Assembly: GCF_013376045.1 (NCBI RefSeq)
Contig: NZ_JABMJG010000004.1
Location: 248,001 to 312,000 of the forward strand
Direction of reading: 5' to 3'
Source: Variovorax sp. SG517
GTDB taxonomy: Bacteria; Pseudomonadota; Gammaproteobacteria; Burkholderiales; Burkholderiaceae_C
Length of the DNA: 64,000 nucleotides
The notes under the pieces were generated by a model. The model did not search any database. It saw nothing but the letters and a program-made list of their open reading frames with translations, and had not been told where the DNA came from. Of the stretch, positions 27,473 through 35,557 are shown piece after piece; position 1 is the stretch's first letter, and each line of letters starts with the position of its first letter. Position numbers and translations under genes: made by a program.

Positions 27473-29155
27473 TCACCGCCGCTCGGCGCGGCTGGCCTCG
27501 CGGATCGCGCGGAATTCCGAGCCCTGCCCCCATTCCGGCCAGCGCCGGCTGTTGGCCAGCATCTCGCCCACGCGGTAGAGCAGCGGCAGGTCGTGCGCCA
27601 TGCCGGCGAAGGACCAGTCGGCGCGCCATTCGTCGGCCGGCTGGTGGTAGCGCTCGGCGTTGTAGACCTTGCTGGCCGCCTCGCCGGCCGCGAGGCCGCC
27701 GTCCACCAGGTCGTTGCCGGAGGCGAACGACAGCGCCGGCACGCCGCGCTTGGCGAAGGAGAAATGGTCGGAGCGGAAGAAGTAGCCGGCCTCGGGATGC
27801 GGATCGGGCGCGTAGGCCAGGCCGAAGCCGCGCGCCTGCTCCACCAGCAGGTCCTGCAGCTGCGAGACCGCGCTGCCCGAGGTGCTGAAGTTGCGCGCCG
27901 GGCCTTCGGGGCTGAGCGCGTCCATGTTGATCACGGCCACCGTCTTCGCCAGCGGATAGAGCGGCTTCGCGCCATAGAACTCCGAGCCGAGCAGGCCGCG
28001 CTCCTCCGCCGTCACCGCAAGGAACACGACCGAGCGCTCGGGCTTGTGGCGCGCGCCCGCGAAGGCGCGGCCCATCTCCACCAGCGCGGCCAGGCCGGTG
28101 CCGTTGTCGACGGCGCCGTTGTAGATGCGGTCGCCCTTCGCGTCGGGCGCGCCCACGCCCAGGTGGTCCCAGTGGGCGCTGTAGATCACCGTCTCGTCCG
28201 GGCGCTTGCGGCCTTCGACGCGGCCGACCACGTTCTTCGAGACGATCACCTGCCGGTCGATCGCGTACTCGGCCGACAGGCTCGCGTCCTTCAGCAGCTG
28301 CGGCTGGAACTCGCGCGTCTGCGCGAGCTTCTTCTGCGCCTCGAAGTCCAGGCCCGCGCGGCGCAGCAGGTCGACCGCCACGTCGCGCTGGATCCAGCCC
28401 TCCAGCTTCGGATGCACCGCCGCGGGCTGCTCGCGCTCGATGTCGAGCATGGTCGCGGTGTTGGAGTTCTTCACCGTGGCCCAGCCGTAGGCGGCCGGCG
28501 CGGTCTCGTGGACGATCAGCACGCCCAGCGCACCGCGACGCGCGGCCTCCTCGAACTTGTAGGTCCAGCGCCCGTAGTAGGTCATGGCCTTGCCGCCGAA
28601 GTCGCCGCTGCCGGTCTCGAAGTCGGGATCGTTCACCAGCACCACGGCGATCTTGCCCTTGAGGTCGACGCCCTTGTAGTCGTCCCACCGCCGCTCGGGC
28701 GCGCTCACGCCGTAGCCCACGAAGACCAGCGGCGCCTGCTGGATCGACACCGCGGTGGAGCCGTCGAGCGCCGCGCGCACCGCGATCTGCTCGCCCTGCG
28801 CCAGCGCGTCGCGCTGCGCGCCCACCTGCAGCGTGATCTGCGGCGCGCCGCGGAACTCGGTCTTCACCAGCGGCACCGATTGCGTCCAGCCGCGCCGGCC
28901 GCCTTCGAGATCGCCGCCGGGCGCGAGGCCGGCGGCCTTGAACTGCGCGACGAGGTAGTCGACCGTCTTCGCTTCCGCCGGCGTGGCGGGGGCGCGGCCC
29001 TCGAAGTCGTCGCCGGACACCGTCTTCACGATCTGCGAGAGGCGCTGCGGGTCGAAGACCGGCGCCGGCGGGTCGGCCGCGGCCAGCACGATGGTGGCGG
29101 CCGACGCGAGGCCGATGCCACAAAGAAGATGGAAAGCAAGCCGCTGTGTCGTCAT
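27473..29155 (-). CDS. Secreted M28-family zinc aminopeptidase
   Basis: This 560-residue protein has a signal peptide (MTTQRLAFHLLCGIGLASAA, cut near residue 26), a PA-type insert domain around 130-290, and an M28 catalytic domain with the zinc and catalytic residues in SAHWDHLG, GAVDNGTG, TAEERGLLGS, INMDAL and a C-terminal His in YHQPADEW. It should remove amino-terminal residues from peptides in the periplasm or outside the cell. Start at 29155 is fixed by the signal peptide. It is divergent from the ABC receptor gene at 29364. Confidence 0.93.
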   Translation of the reverse strand: MTTQRLAFHLLCGIGLASAATIVLAAADPPAPVFDPQRLSQIVKTVSGDDFEGRAPATPAEAKTVDYLVAQFKAAGLAPGGDLEGGRRGWTQSVPLVKTEFRGAPQITLQVGAQRDALAQGEQIAVRAALDGSTAVSIQQAPLVFVGYGVSAPERRWDDYKGVDLKGKIAVVLVNDPDFETGSGDFGGKAMTYYGRWTYKFEEAARRGALGVLIVHETAPAAYGWATVKNSNTATMLDIEREQPAAVHPKLEGWIQRDVAVDLLRRAGLDFEAQKKLAQTREFQPQLLKDASLSAEYAIDRQVIVSKNVVGRVEGRKRPDETVIYSAHWDHLGVGAPDAKGDRIYNGAVDNGTGLAALVEMGRAFAGARHKPERSVVFLAVTAEERGLLGSEFYGAKPLYPLAKTVAVINMDALSPEGPARNFSTSGSAVSQLQDLLVEQARGFGLAYAPDPHPEAGYFFRSDHFSFAKRGVPALSFASGNDLVDGGLAAGEAASKVYNAERYHQPADEWRADWSFAGMAHDLPLLYRVGEMLANSRRWPEWGQGSEFRAIREASRAERR

Positions 29156-29363
29156 GCAAGGCGCTCCTGAGCCAGAAAAGCCCCGGATGCTAGCCAGCGG
29201 GCAGCGATCGCCGGCGGATGCCCTTCGCCCCGGCCGGAGAACCTTGGTTGGACTCGTGCGGCGATCCTTGCAACAGGTCCAACGGAAGGCCACCGATAGC
29301 GACAGCCTAAAATCCCCGCCCACCACCTTCCTCCCGCCGGACGGCGAACAACAAGGACCCCGC

Positions 29364-30122
29364 ATGAACTCCCTCCGCCGCGCCCTGGCTTTCGGCCTCG
29401 CCGCCGCCACGCTCGCTTTTGGCGCCCAGGCCCAGAACCGCGAGCTGATCGTGGCCTCCAGCGCCACCTACGCGCCCTTCGCCTTCGAGAACAAGGACAA
29501 GCAGATCGTCGGCTTCGACATCGACATCATCAATGCCATCGCCAAGCAGCAGGGCCTGAAGATCAAGATCGTCAACACGCCCTTCACCGGCATCTTCGGC
29601 GCGCTGAACAACGGCGACGTCGACCTCGTGATCTCGGGCGTCACCATCAACGAGAAGCGCAAGCAGAGCTACGACTTCACGCCGCCGTACTTTGCGGCCC
29701 GCCAGCTGATCGCGGTGCCGAAGAACAGCAAGGTCGCGTCGCTGAAGGACCTGGCCGGCAAGAAGATCGCCGTGGTCAGCGCCTCCACCGCCGACGACAT
29801 CGCCTCGCGCGAGTTCGGCAAGACCAGCCCCGACATCCGCCGCTTCGAGAGCACGCCGCTCATCATTTCCGAGCTGGCCGGCGGCGGCGTCGATGCCGCC
29901 ATGGGCGACAACGGCGTGATCGCCTACCGCGTGGCGCAGAACCCAGAGCTGAAGACCATCGACGACAAGTCCTTCCCCGAAGAGGGCTTCGGCATCGTCG
30001 TGAAGAAGGGCGACAAGGCCCTGCTGGACAAGCTCACGGCCGGCCTCGCGGCCATCCGCGCCGACGGCAGCTACGTGACGATCTACAAGAAGTGGTTCAA
30101 CAAGGACCCGAACGTGCGCTGA
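29364..30122 (+). CDS. Amino-acid ABC transporter periplasmic receptor
   Basis: This 252-residue protein has a signal peptide (MNSLRRALAFGLAAATLAFG) and a family-3 solute-binding domain (YAPFAFENKDKQIVGFDIDI, NNGDVDLVISGVTIN). It resembles receptors for polar amino acids or arginine. The AAGGA before the ATG is a good ribosome site. It is followed by an intrinsic terminator at 30145-30174 and then the permease gene. Confidence 0.94.
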   Translation: MNSLRRALAFGLAAATLAFGAQAQNRELIVASSATYAPFAFENKDKQIVGFDIDIINAIAKQQGLKIKIVNTPFTGIFGALNNGDVDLVISGVTINEKRKQSYDFTPPYFAARQLIAVPKNSKVASLKDLAGKKIAVVSASTADDIASREFGKTSPDIRRFESTPLIISELAGGGVDAAMGDNGVIAYRVAQNPELKTIDDKSFPEEGFGIVVKKGDKALLDKLTAGLAAIRADGSYVTIYKKWFNKDPNVR

Positions 30123-30144
30123 GCCGCACGGCATTTCTCCGAAC

Positions 30145-30174
30145 ACGGCCGCCTCGAAGCGGCCGTTTCGTTTT
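30145..30174 (+). terminator. Intrinsic terminator/attenuator between receptor and permease
   Basis: ACGGCCGC and GCGGCCGT form a perfect 8-bp GC-rich stem with a 6-nt loop, followed by TTCGTTTT. It lies 22 nt after the receptor stop and 33 nt before the permease ATG. Partial read-through would give more receptor than permease, a usual arrangement. Confidence 0.85.
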
Positions 30175-30206
30175 CAGTCGATTGATGAGAGTTTGAGGAC
30201 GCAAGC

Positions 30207-30977
30207 ATGGAACAGCCAGTGCTGCTTTTCGGATGGTTCCGCTGGGACATCCTCGTGGAATACAAGGACCTGTTCTGGCAGGGCGCATGGATGACGCTGC
30301 GCATGACGGTGGTCTGCGTGCTGCTGGGCGCGAGCTGGGGCCTGTGCCTCGCGCTCGCGCGGCTGGCGCAGGCTCGCCACGCACCGTGGACCTGGGCCAC
30401 GCGCTTCCTGCTGCGCTGGCCGGCCACTGTGTACGTGAGCTTCTTCCGGGGTACGCCGCTTTTCGTGCAGATCCTCTTGATCCACTTCGCGGTGATGCCG
30501 GTGTTCATCCATCCGACCTCGGGCCTGCTGATCGACGGCGAACTCGCGCGCACGCTCAAGCAGGAGCACGGCGCGCTCATCTCGGGCGTGGTGGCGCTCA
30601 CCCTCAACTCGGCGGCCTACATCTCCGAAGTGTTCCGCGCGGGCATCCAGTCGATCTCGCGCGGCCAGTTCGACGCCGGCCGCTCGATCGGCTTCACGCC
30701 CGCGCAGGTGATGCGCTACGTGGTGCTGCCGCAGGCCTTCCGCCGCATGCTGCCGCCGCTGGGCAACAACGCCATCGCGCTGCTGAAGGACACGTCGCTG
30801 GTCTCCGCCATCGGCCTGGCCGAGCTGGCCTACGCCGCGCGCACCGTGGCTGGCGCCTACGCACGCTACTGGGAGCCGTACCTGGCGATCTCGGTGATCT
30901 ACTGGGTGATGACGCTGATCCTGACGACGCTGCTGCGCCGCCTGGAGCACCGCCTCGCCCGCAGCGACAGAAGCTAG
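30207..30977 (+). CDS. Amino-acid ABC transporter permease
   Basis: This 256-residue inner-membrane protein has the HisMQ-type pattern: SFFRGTPLFVQILL near the second helix and the EAA-loop region AGRSIGFTPAQVMRYVVLPQ. About five hydrophobic helices are visible. It should pair with the upstream receptor, but no ATPase gene follows; the next 150 nt are repeat copy 3 and an MFS gene, so a shared ATPase elsewhere is likely. Confidence 0.92.
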   Translation: MEQPVLLFGWFRWDILVEYKDLFWQGAWMTLRMTVVCVLLGASWGLCLALARLAQARHAPWTWATRFLLRWPATVYVSFFRGTPLFVQILLIHFAVMPVFIHPTSGLLIDGELARTLKQEHGALISGVVALTLNSAAYISEVFRAGIQSISRGQFDAGRSIGFTPAQVMRYVVLPQAFRRMLPPLGNNAIALLKDTSLVSAIGLAELAYAARTVAGAYARYWEPYLAISVIYWVMTLILTTLLRRLEHRLARSDRS

Positions 30978-30982
30978 GCACA

Positions 30983-31071
30983 CCCCCAGGCTTCGCGCAC
31001 TTCGTGTCGCTGCGCCAACCCCCTTGCAGGGGGCAACACCTGAGGCCCGGCAAAGCCGGCTCCTCGGTGTT
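30983..31071 (+). repeat. 3'-end repeat, copy 3 (after ABC permease)
   Basis: CCCCCAGGC starts 5 nt after the permease stop. All three hairpins are intact, with the second as CCCCCTTGCAGGGGG. This copy lies between two genes on the same strand, not between convergent genes. Confidence 0.85.
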
Positions 31072-31125
31072 CGCGCAATGACAGGATCGCCAAGCCTGCA
31101 GGCGCCGGGGCCAGAATAGCGCCAC

Positions 31126-32751
31126 ATGCCCCCCATATCCACCGAAGAGACACCCATCCCGCCCGCGAGGCCACAGCCGACGAAGTTCGCGGCGCTCGTG
31201 CCCCTGAAGATTTCCGTGTTCCGCATGCTGTGGAGCACCTGGCTCGTCGCCAACATCTGCATGTGGATGAACGACGTGGCCGCCGCGTGGATGATGACCA
31301 CGCTGACCTCCTCGCCGATCTGGGTGGCGCTGGTGCAGTCGGCCTCCACGCTGCCGGTGTTCCTGCTGGGCCTGCCCAGCGGGGCGCTGGCCGACATCCT
31401 CGACCGCAGGCGCTGGCTGGTGGCCACGCAGTTCTGGCTGGCCGGCACCGCCATCGTGCTGTGCGCCGCGCTGGCGCTCGACCTCATGACCGCGCCGCTG
31501 CTGCTGGCGCTGACCTTCGCCAACGGCATCGGGCTGGCGCTGCGCTGGCCGGTGTTCGCGGCCATCGTTCCCGAGCTGGTGCCGCGCGCGCAGCTGCCGG
31601 CCGCACTGGGCCTCAACGGCATCGCGATGAACGCGTCGCGCATCGTGGGCCCGCTCACCGCCGGCATGCTGATCGCGAGCGCGGGCAGCATCTGGGTGTT
31701 CGCGCTGAACGCGGTGCTGTCGGTGGCCTCGGGCTTCGTGGTGCTGCGCTGGCGGCGCGAGCACACGCCCAATCCACTGGGCCGCGAGAAGCTGGTGAGC
31801 GCGATGCGCGTGGGCGTGCAGTTCGTGCGGCAGTCGCAGCGCATGCGCGCGGTGCTCACGCGCATCTCGATCTTCTTCTTCCACTCGACCGCGCTGCTGG
31901 CGCTGCTGCCGCTGCTGGCGCGCAACCTCCAGGGCGGCGGCGCGGGCACCTTCACGCTGCTGCTGGCGGCCATGGGCGCGGGCGCGATCGTCGCGGTGCT
32001 GTTCCTGCCGCGGCTGCGCCAGGCAATGGGGCGCGACCAGCTGGTGCTGCGCGGCACGCTGCTGCAGTCGGGCGCCACGGCGGTGATGGCCTTCGCACCC
32101 AATGCCTGGGTCGCGGTGCCGGCGATGTTCTTCGGCGGCATGGCGTGGATCACGGTGGCCAACTCGCTGTCGGTGTCGGCCCAGCTCGCGCTGCCCGACT
32201 GGGTGCGTGCGCGCGGCATGTCGATGTACCAGATGGCGATCATGGGCGCGAGCGCGATCGGCGCGGCCATCTGGGGGCAGGTGGCCACGCTCAGCTCGCT
32301 GGTCGCCAGCCTGAGCGTGGCGGCCGCCAGCGGCACGCTGCTGATGCTCGCGGCGCTGCGCTGGGTGACCGACCTGAGCGGCGAGGACGACACCAGCCCC
32401 GCGCAGGCCGGCTGGGCCGTCGGCCCGCCCGCGGAAGCCCCTGAGGAAACCGGCCGCGTGGTGGTCACCGTCGAATACCTGATCGACCCCGCGCGCGCCG
32501 CCGCCTTCCACCTGGTCATGCAGCAGACGCGCCGCGCGCGCCTGAGCCAGGGCGCCATCGGCTGGGAGCTGCTGCACGACATCGCTCAGCCCGAGCGCTA
32601 CGTGGAGCAGATCGTCGACGAGTCGTGGACCGACCACCTGCGCCGCTTCACCCGCGCCACCGCCAGCGACATGGCGCTGCGCGAACGCAGGCTCGCCTTC
32701 CACATCGGCGAGTCGGGGCCGGTCGTCACGCGGTACATCGTGCGGCGCTGA
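31126..32751 (+). CDS. MFS exporter with C-terminal monooxygenase-like domain
   Basis: This 541-residue protein has a 12-helix MFS core of the EntS/MFS_3 type from about residue 20 to 415 (motifs LPSGALADILDRRRWL and ARGMSMYQMAIMGASAIG) and a soluble tail at about 440-541 (VVTVEYLIDPARAAAFHLVM) that resembles the antibiotic-biosynthesis-monooxygenase ferredoxin-like fold. The substrate is unknown. The tail has no obvious catalytic residue. It is flanked by repeat copy 3 and the sigma-54 promoter region. Confidence 0.87.
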   Translation: MPPISTEETPIPPARPQPTKFAALVPLKISVFRMLWSTWLVANICMWMNDVAAAWMMTTLTSSPIWVALVQSASTLPVFLLGLPSGALADILDRRRWLVATQFWLAGTAIVLCAALALDLMTAPLLLALTFANGIGLALRWPVFAAIVPELVPRAQLPAALGLNGIAMNASRIVGPLTAGMLIASAGSIWVFALNAVLSVASGFVVLRWRREHTPNPLGREKLVSAMRVGVQFVRQSQRMRAVLTRISIFFFHSTALLALLPLLARNLQGGGAGTFTLLLAAMGAGAIVAVLFLPRLRQAMGRDQLVLRGTLLQSGATAVMAFAPNAWVAVPAMFFGGMAWITVANSLSVSAQLALPDWVRARGMSMYQMAIMGASAIGAAIWGQVATLSSLVASLSVAAASGTLLMLAALRWVTDLSGEDDTSPAQAGWAVGPPAEAPEETGRVVVTVEYLIDPARAAAFHLVMQQTRRARLSQGAIGWELLHDIAQPERYVEQIVDESWTDHLRRFTRATASDMALRERRLAFHIGESGPVVTRYIVRR

Positions 32752-32809
32752 GCCGGCATCCGCACGGTCGGTGCTTGCCATTCATTTTTTACCAACTGGT
32801 TAACTTTGA

Positions 32810-32825
32810 TGGCACGGCGCTTGCA
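32810..32825 (+). promoter_or_regulatory. Consensus-quality sigma-54 promoter
   Basis: TGGCACG-GCGC-TTGCA matches the -24/-12 consensus, with GG and GC dinucleotides exactly one helical turn apart (10 nt between). It lies between the MFS stop (32751) and the creatininase-family start (32924); transcription would begin near 32836. A GCAC-N5-GTGC inverted repeat at 32762-32774 is a possible but non-standard NtrC-like site. This points to nitrogen control of the downstream operon. Confidence 0.7.
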
Positions 32826-32838
32826 TGGAGAAATTTGC

Positions 32839-32867
32839 CGGGTATCCACGGATAGCCCGCCTTTTTT
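32839..32867 (+). terminator. Hairpin with T-run after the sigma-54 promoter
   Basis: CGGGTATCC pairs with GGATAGCCCG (one bulged G), followed by CC and six T. It starts about 3 nt after the predicted sigma-54 start site. It is either the late terminator of the MFS gene (88 nt after its stop) or an attenuator in the leader of the creatininase operon. Confidence 0.65.
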
Positions 32868-32923
32868 GACCGTATGGATAATTTAAGCCACCGCCACACC
32901 AGGCGCCACGAGGTACACACGCG

Positions 32924-33745
32924 ATGAATCCGCCTCCCCTGCGCAGCCGCTTCTGGTCCGACCTGACCAGCGAAGAGTTCTCCCGCCTCGACCGCGAACG
33001 GCTCATCGCCGTGCTGCCGGTGGGCGCCACCGAGCAGCACGGCCCGCATCTGCCGATGTCGACCGACACCGCCACCATCGACGGCATGGTGCGCGCCACG
33101 CTGCCGCACCTGCCCGACGACCTGCCGGTTCTGTTCCTGCCCACCGTGCCCTACGGCAAGAGCAACGAGCACTCGCGCTACCCCGGCACGCTCACCGTGT
33201 CGGCGAACACGCTCATTTCGATGTGGAAGGACATCGGCGCCTGCGTCGCGAAGGCCGGCGTGCGCAAGCTGGTGCTCTACAACAGCCACGGCGGCCAGAT
33301 GAGCGTGATGGACATCGTCGCGCGCGACCTGCGCGAGGAACACGGCATGATGGTCGTGGCCGCCAACTGGTACACGCTGGGCCTGCCCGAAGGCCTGTTC
33401 ACCGCGCATGAGGGCAAGCACGGCATCCATGCCGGCGACCTCGAAAGCTCGGTGATGCTGCACCTCACGCCCGACTACGTGCGCCGCGACCAGTTCCAGA
33501 ACTTCAGCTCCATGACCGAGCAGCTGGCCGAGGAGAACAAGTTCCTCTCGATCACGCCCAGCGGCAAGCTCGGCTGGCAGATGCATGACATCAACCCCGC
33601 GGGCGCCGCCGGCGACGCCACGCGCGCCACCGCCGAGAAGGGCGCCGCCGTGCTCGACCACGTGGGCCGCCGCTTCGTCGAGCTGCTGCAGGAGGTCGAT
33701 CGCTTCCCGCTCTCCCGACTCGCCAACCAGCCCGCCTGGAAATGA
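32924..33745 (+). CDS. Creatininase-family amidohydrolase
   Basis: This 273-residue protein has the creatininase metal-site motifs PVGATEQHGPHLPMSTDT and YNSHGGQ plus GIHAGDLESS. The family includes creatinine amidohydrolase, FAPy deformylases and mycofactocin MftE, so the substrate cannot be read from sequence. It is first in an operon with a TauBC-like transporter (ATGA overlap with the ATPase gene) and sits behind a sigma-54 promoter. Hydrolysis of an amide or lactam imported as a nitrogen source is the best inference. Confidence 0.88.
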   Translation: MNPPPLRSRFWSDLTSEEFSRLDRERLIAVLPVGATEQHGPHLPMSTDTATIDGMVRATLPHLPDDLPVLFLPTVPYGKSNEHSRYPGTLTVSANTLISMWKDIGACVAKAGVRKLVLYNSHGGQMSVMDIVARDLREEHGMMVVAANWYTLGLPEGLFTAHEGKHGIHAGDLESSVMLHLTPDYVRRDQFQNFSSMTEQLAEENKFLSITPSGKLGWQMHDINPAGAAGDATRATAEKGAAVLDHVGRRFVELLQEVDRFPLSRLANQPAWK

Positions 33746-34560
33746 GCGCCGACGCCACCTCCACCGCAGCCGGCACGCCGCTGGTCGGCCTGCGCAACGT
33801 CAGCAAGCGCTTCGCCAACGGCACGCTCGCGCTGCAGGGCATGTCGCTGGACATCGGCGAGCACGACTTCATCAGCTTCCTCGGCCCTTCGGGCTGCGGC
33901 AAGAGCACGGCGCTGCGCCTCATTGCGGGGCTCACGCGCATCAGTTCGGGCGACATGCACTGGTCGGGTGCGAGCGCCAATCCGGCCAAGGGCGGCAAGA
34001 CCGACCGCGACCTGGGCTTCGTGTTCCAGGAACCCACGCTCATGCCCTGGGCCAAGGTGTTCGACAACGTCTGGCTGCCGCTGAAGCTGGCGGGCACCGG
34101 CCGCGACGCAGCGGCACCCGTGGTGAAGCAGGCGCTGGAGATGGTCGGCCTTTCGCGCTTCGCCGACGTGTACCCGCGCGAGCTCTCCGGCGGCATGAAG
34201 ATGCGCGTGTCGATCGCGCGCGCACTCGTCACGCACCCGCGCCTGCTGCTGATGGACGAGCCCTTCGCCGCGCTCGACGAGATGACGCGCATCAAGCTCA
34301 ACAACGACCTGCTGGCCATCTGGCGCGAGCACCGCTTCTCGGTGGTGTTCGTCACGCACAGCGTGTACGAGTCGGTGTATCTGTCGAACCGCATCGTGGT
34401 GATGGCCGCGCGGCCCGGCCGCGTGATCGACGAGATCCGCATCGACGAGCCCTACCCGCGCGGAGAAGACTTCCGCACCTCGACCCGCTACAACGCGCAC
34501 TGCACCGCGGTGTCGCAATCGCTGCACGGAGCCCTGCATGGCGTCGACATCGATCACTGA
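33742..34560 (+). CDS. ABC transporter ATPase, TauB/SsuB/NrtD type
   Basis: This 272-residue ATPase shows Walker A GPSGCGKST, the Q-loop FVFQEPTLMPW, signature LSGGMKMRVSIARAL, Walker B LLLMDEPFAALDEMTR and the switch His in VFVTHSVYESVYL. The family imports nitrate, sulfonates, taurine, or pyrimidine precursors. The start overlaps the creatininase-family stop (ATGA) and its end overlaps the permease start by 23 nt. Confidence 0.94.
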   Translation: MSADATSTAAGTPLVGLRNVSKRFANGTLALQGMSLDIGEHDFISFLGPSGCGKSTALRLIAGLTRISSGDMHWSGASANPAKGGKTDRDLGFVFQEPTLMPWAKVFDNVWLPLKLAGTGRDAAAPVVKQALEMVGLSRFADVYPRELSGGMKMRVSIARALVTHPRLLLMDEPFAALDEMTRIKLNNDLLAIWREHRFSVVFVTHSVYESVYLSNRIVVMAARPGRVIDEIRIDEPYPRGEDFRTSTRYNAHCTAVSQSLHGALHGVDIDH

Positions 34561-35428
34561 GACCAACGCAGCCGCCCCTCTCGCGGATGCCGACGCGGCC
34601 CCCTCCGAGGCCTCGCTGCGCGCGCACGAGGACCGGCTGCGCCGGCGCGAGTCGCTGCTGCGCATCGCGGTGCCCGCGGCCATCGTCGCGCTGCTGCTGC
34701 TGGCGTGGGAATGGACCGTGCGCGCCAACAACATCCCGCACTACATCCTGCCCGCGCCCTCGCTCGTCATCCGCACGCTGTTCGACAACTGGGATTCGCT
34801 CTCGAGTGCGCTGTGGTTCACGGTGAAGCTCACGCTGCTGGCGCTGGCCGCGGCCATCGTGGGCGGCGTGCTGCTGGCCATTGCCTTCGCGCTCTTCAAG
34901 TGGGTGGAGATCGGGCTCTTTCCCATTGCCGTGATCCTGCAGGTGACGCCGATCATCGCGATCGCGCCGCTGATCCTGATCTACGTGTCGAGCACCACGG
35001 CCGCGCTGCTGCTGTGCGCATGGATCGTGGCCTTCTTCCCGATTTTGTCGAACACCGTCATCGGCCTGAAGAGCGCCGACAGCAACCTGCGCGACCTGTT
35101 CCAGCTCTACAAGGCCTCGCCCTGGCAGACCTTCCGCTACCTGCTGGCGCCGAGTGCGCTGCCCTACTTCATGGCGGGCCTGAAGATCGCGGGCGGGCTG
35201 AGCCTGATCGGCGCAGTGGTGGCCGAGTTCACGGCCGGCACGGCGGGCAAGGAAACGGGGCTGGCCTCGCGCATCCTCGAATCGAGCTTCCGCACCGAGA
35301 TCCCGATGATGTTCGCGGCGCTGCTGCTGGTGTCGTTGCTGGGCATCGTGATCTTCATCGTGTTCGCGGCCTTGTCGCGTGTGGTACTAGGCCACTGGCA
35401 CGAAAGCGAGATGCGCCGTGAAAGGTAA
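34538..35428 (+). CDS. ABC transporter permease, TauC/SsuC type
   Basis: This 296-residue membrane protein has a hydrophilic N-terminus of about 45 residues, six hydrophobic helices and the EAA-like LFQLYKASPWQTFRYLLAPS loop. It overlaps the ATPase gene by 23 nt. The receptor is probably the NMT1-type protein at 37318, separated by the flavin oxidase gene. Repeat copy 4 follows the stop by 8 nt. Confidence 0.93.
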   Translation: MASTSITETNAAAPLADADAAPSEASLRAHEDRLRRRESLLRIAVPAAIVALLLLAWEWTVRANNIPHYILPAPSLVIRTLFDNWDSLSSALWFTVKLTLLALAAAIVGGVLLAIAFALFKWVEIGLFPIAVILQVTPIIAIAPLILIYVSSTTAALLLCAWIVAFFPILSNTVIGLKSADSNLRDLFQLYKASPWQTFRYLLAPSALPYFMAGLKIAGGLSLIGAVVAEFTAGTAGKETGLASRILESSFRTEIPMMFAALLLVSLLGIVIFIVFAALSRVVLGHWHESEMRRER

Positions 35429-35436
35429 TCGGCTCG

Positions 35437-35526
35437 CCCCCAGGCTGCGCGCACTTCGTGTCGCTTCGCCACCCCCCGACCGGGGGCAACACCTGCGGCC
35501 CGGCAAAGCCGGTTCCGCGGTGTTCC
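35437..35526 (+). repeat. 3'-end repeat, copy 4 (after TauC-like permease)
   Basis: CCCCCAGGC starts 8 nt after the permease stop. The second hairpin is varied to CCCCCGACCGGGGG with the stem kept. It lies between genes on the same strand, 32 nt before the flavin oxidase ATG. Confidence 0.85.
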
Positions 35527-35557
35527 CTTGCAGAGACGCCCCTTGGACGGAGCCGCG

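Noticed and set aside
32762..32774. GCAC-N5-GTGC as an NtrC site
   Set aside because: The spacing is shorter than the N7 form I know for NtrC and it lies close to the promoter; kept only as a possibility within the sigma-54 finding.
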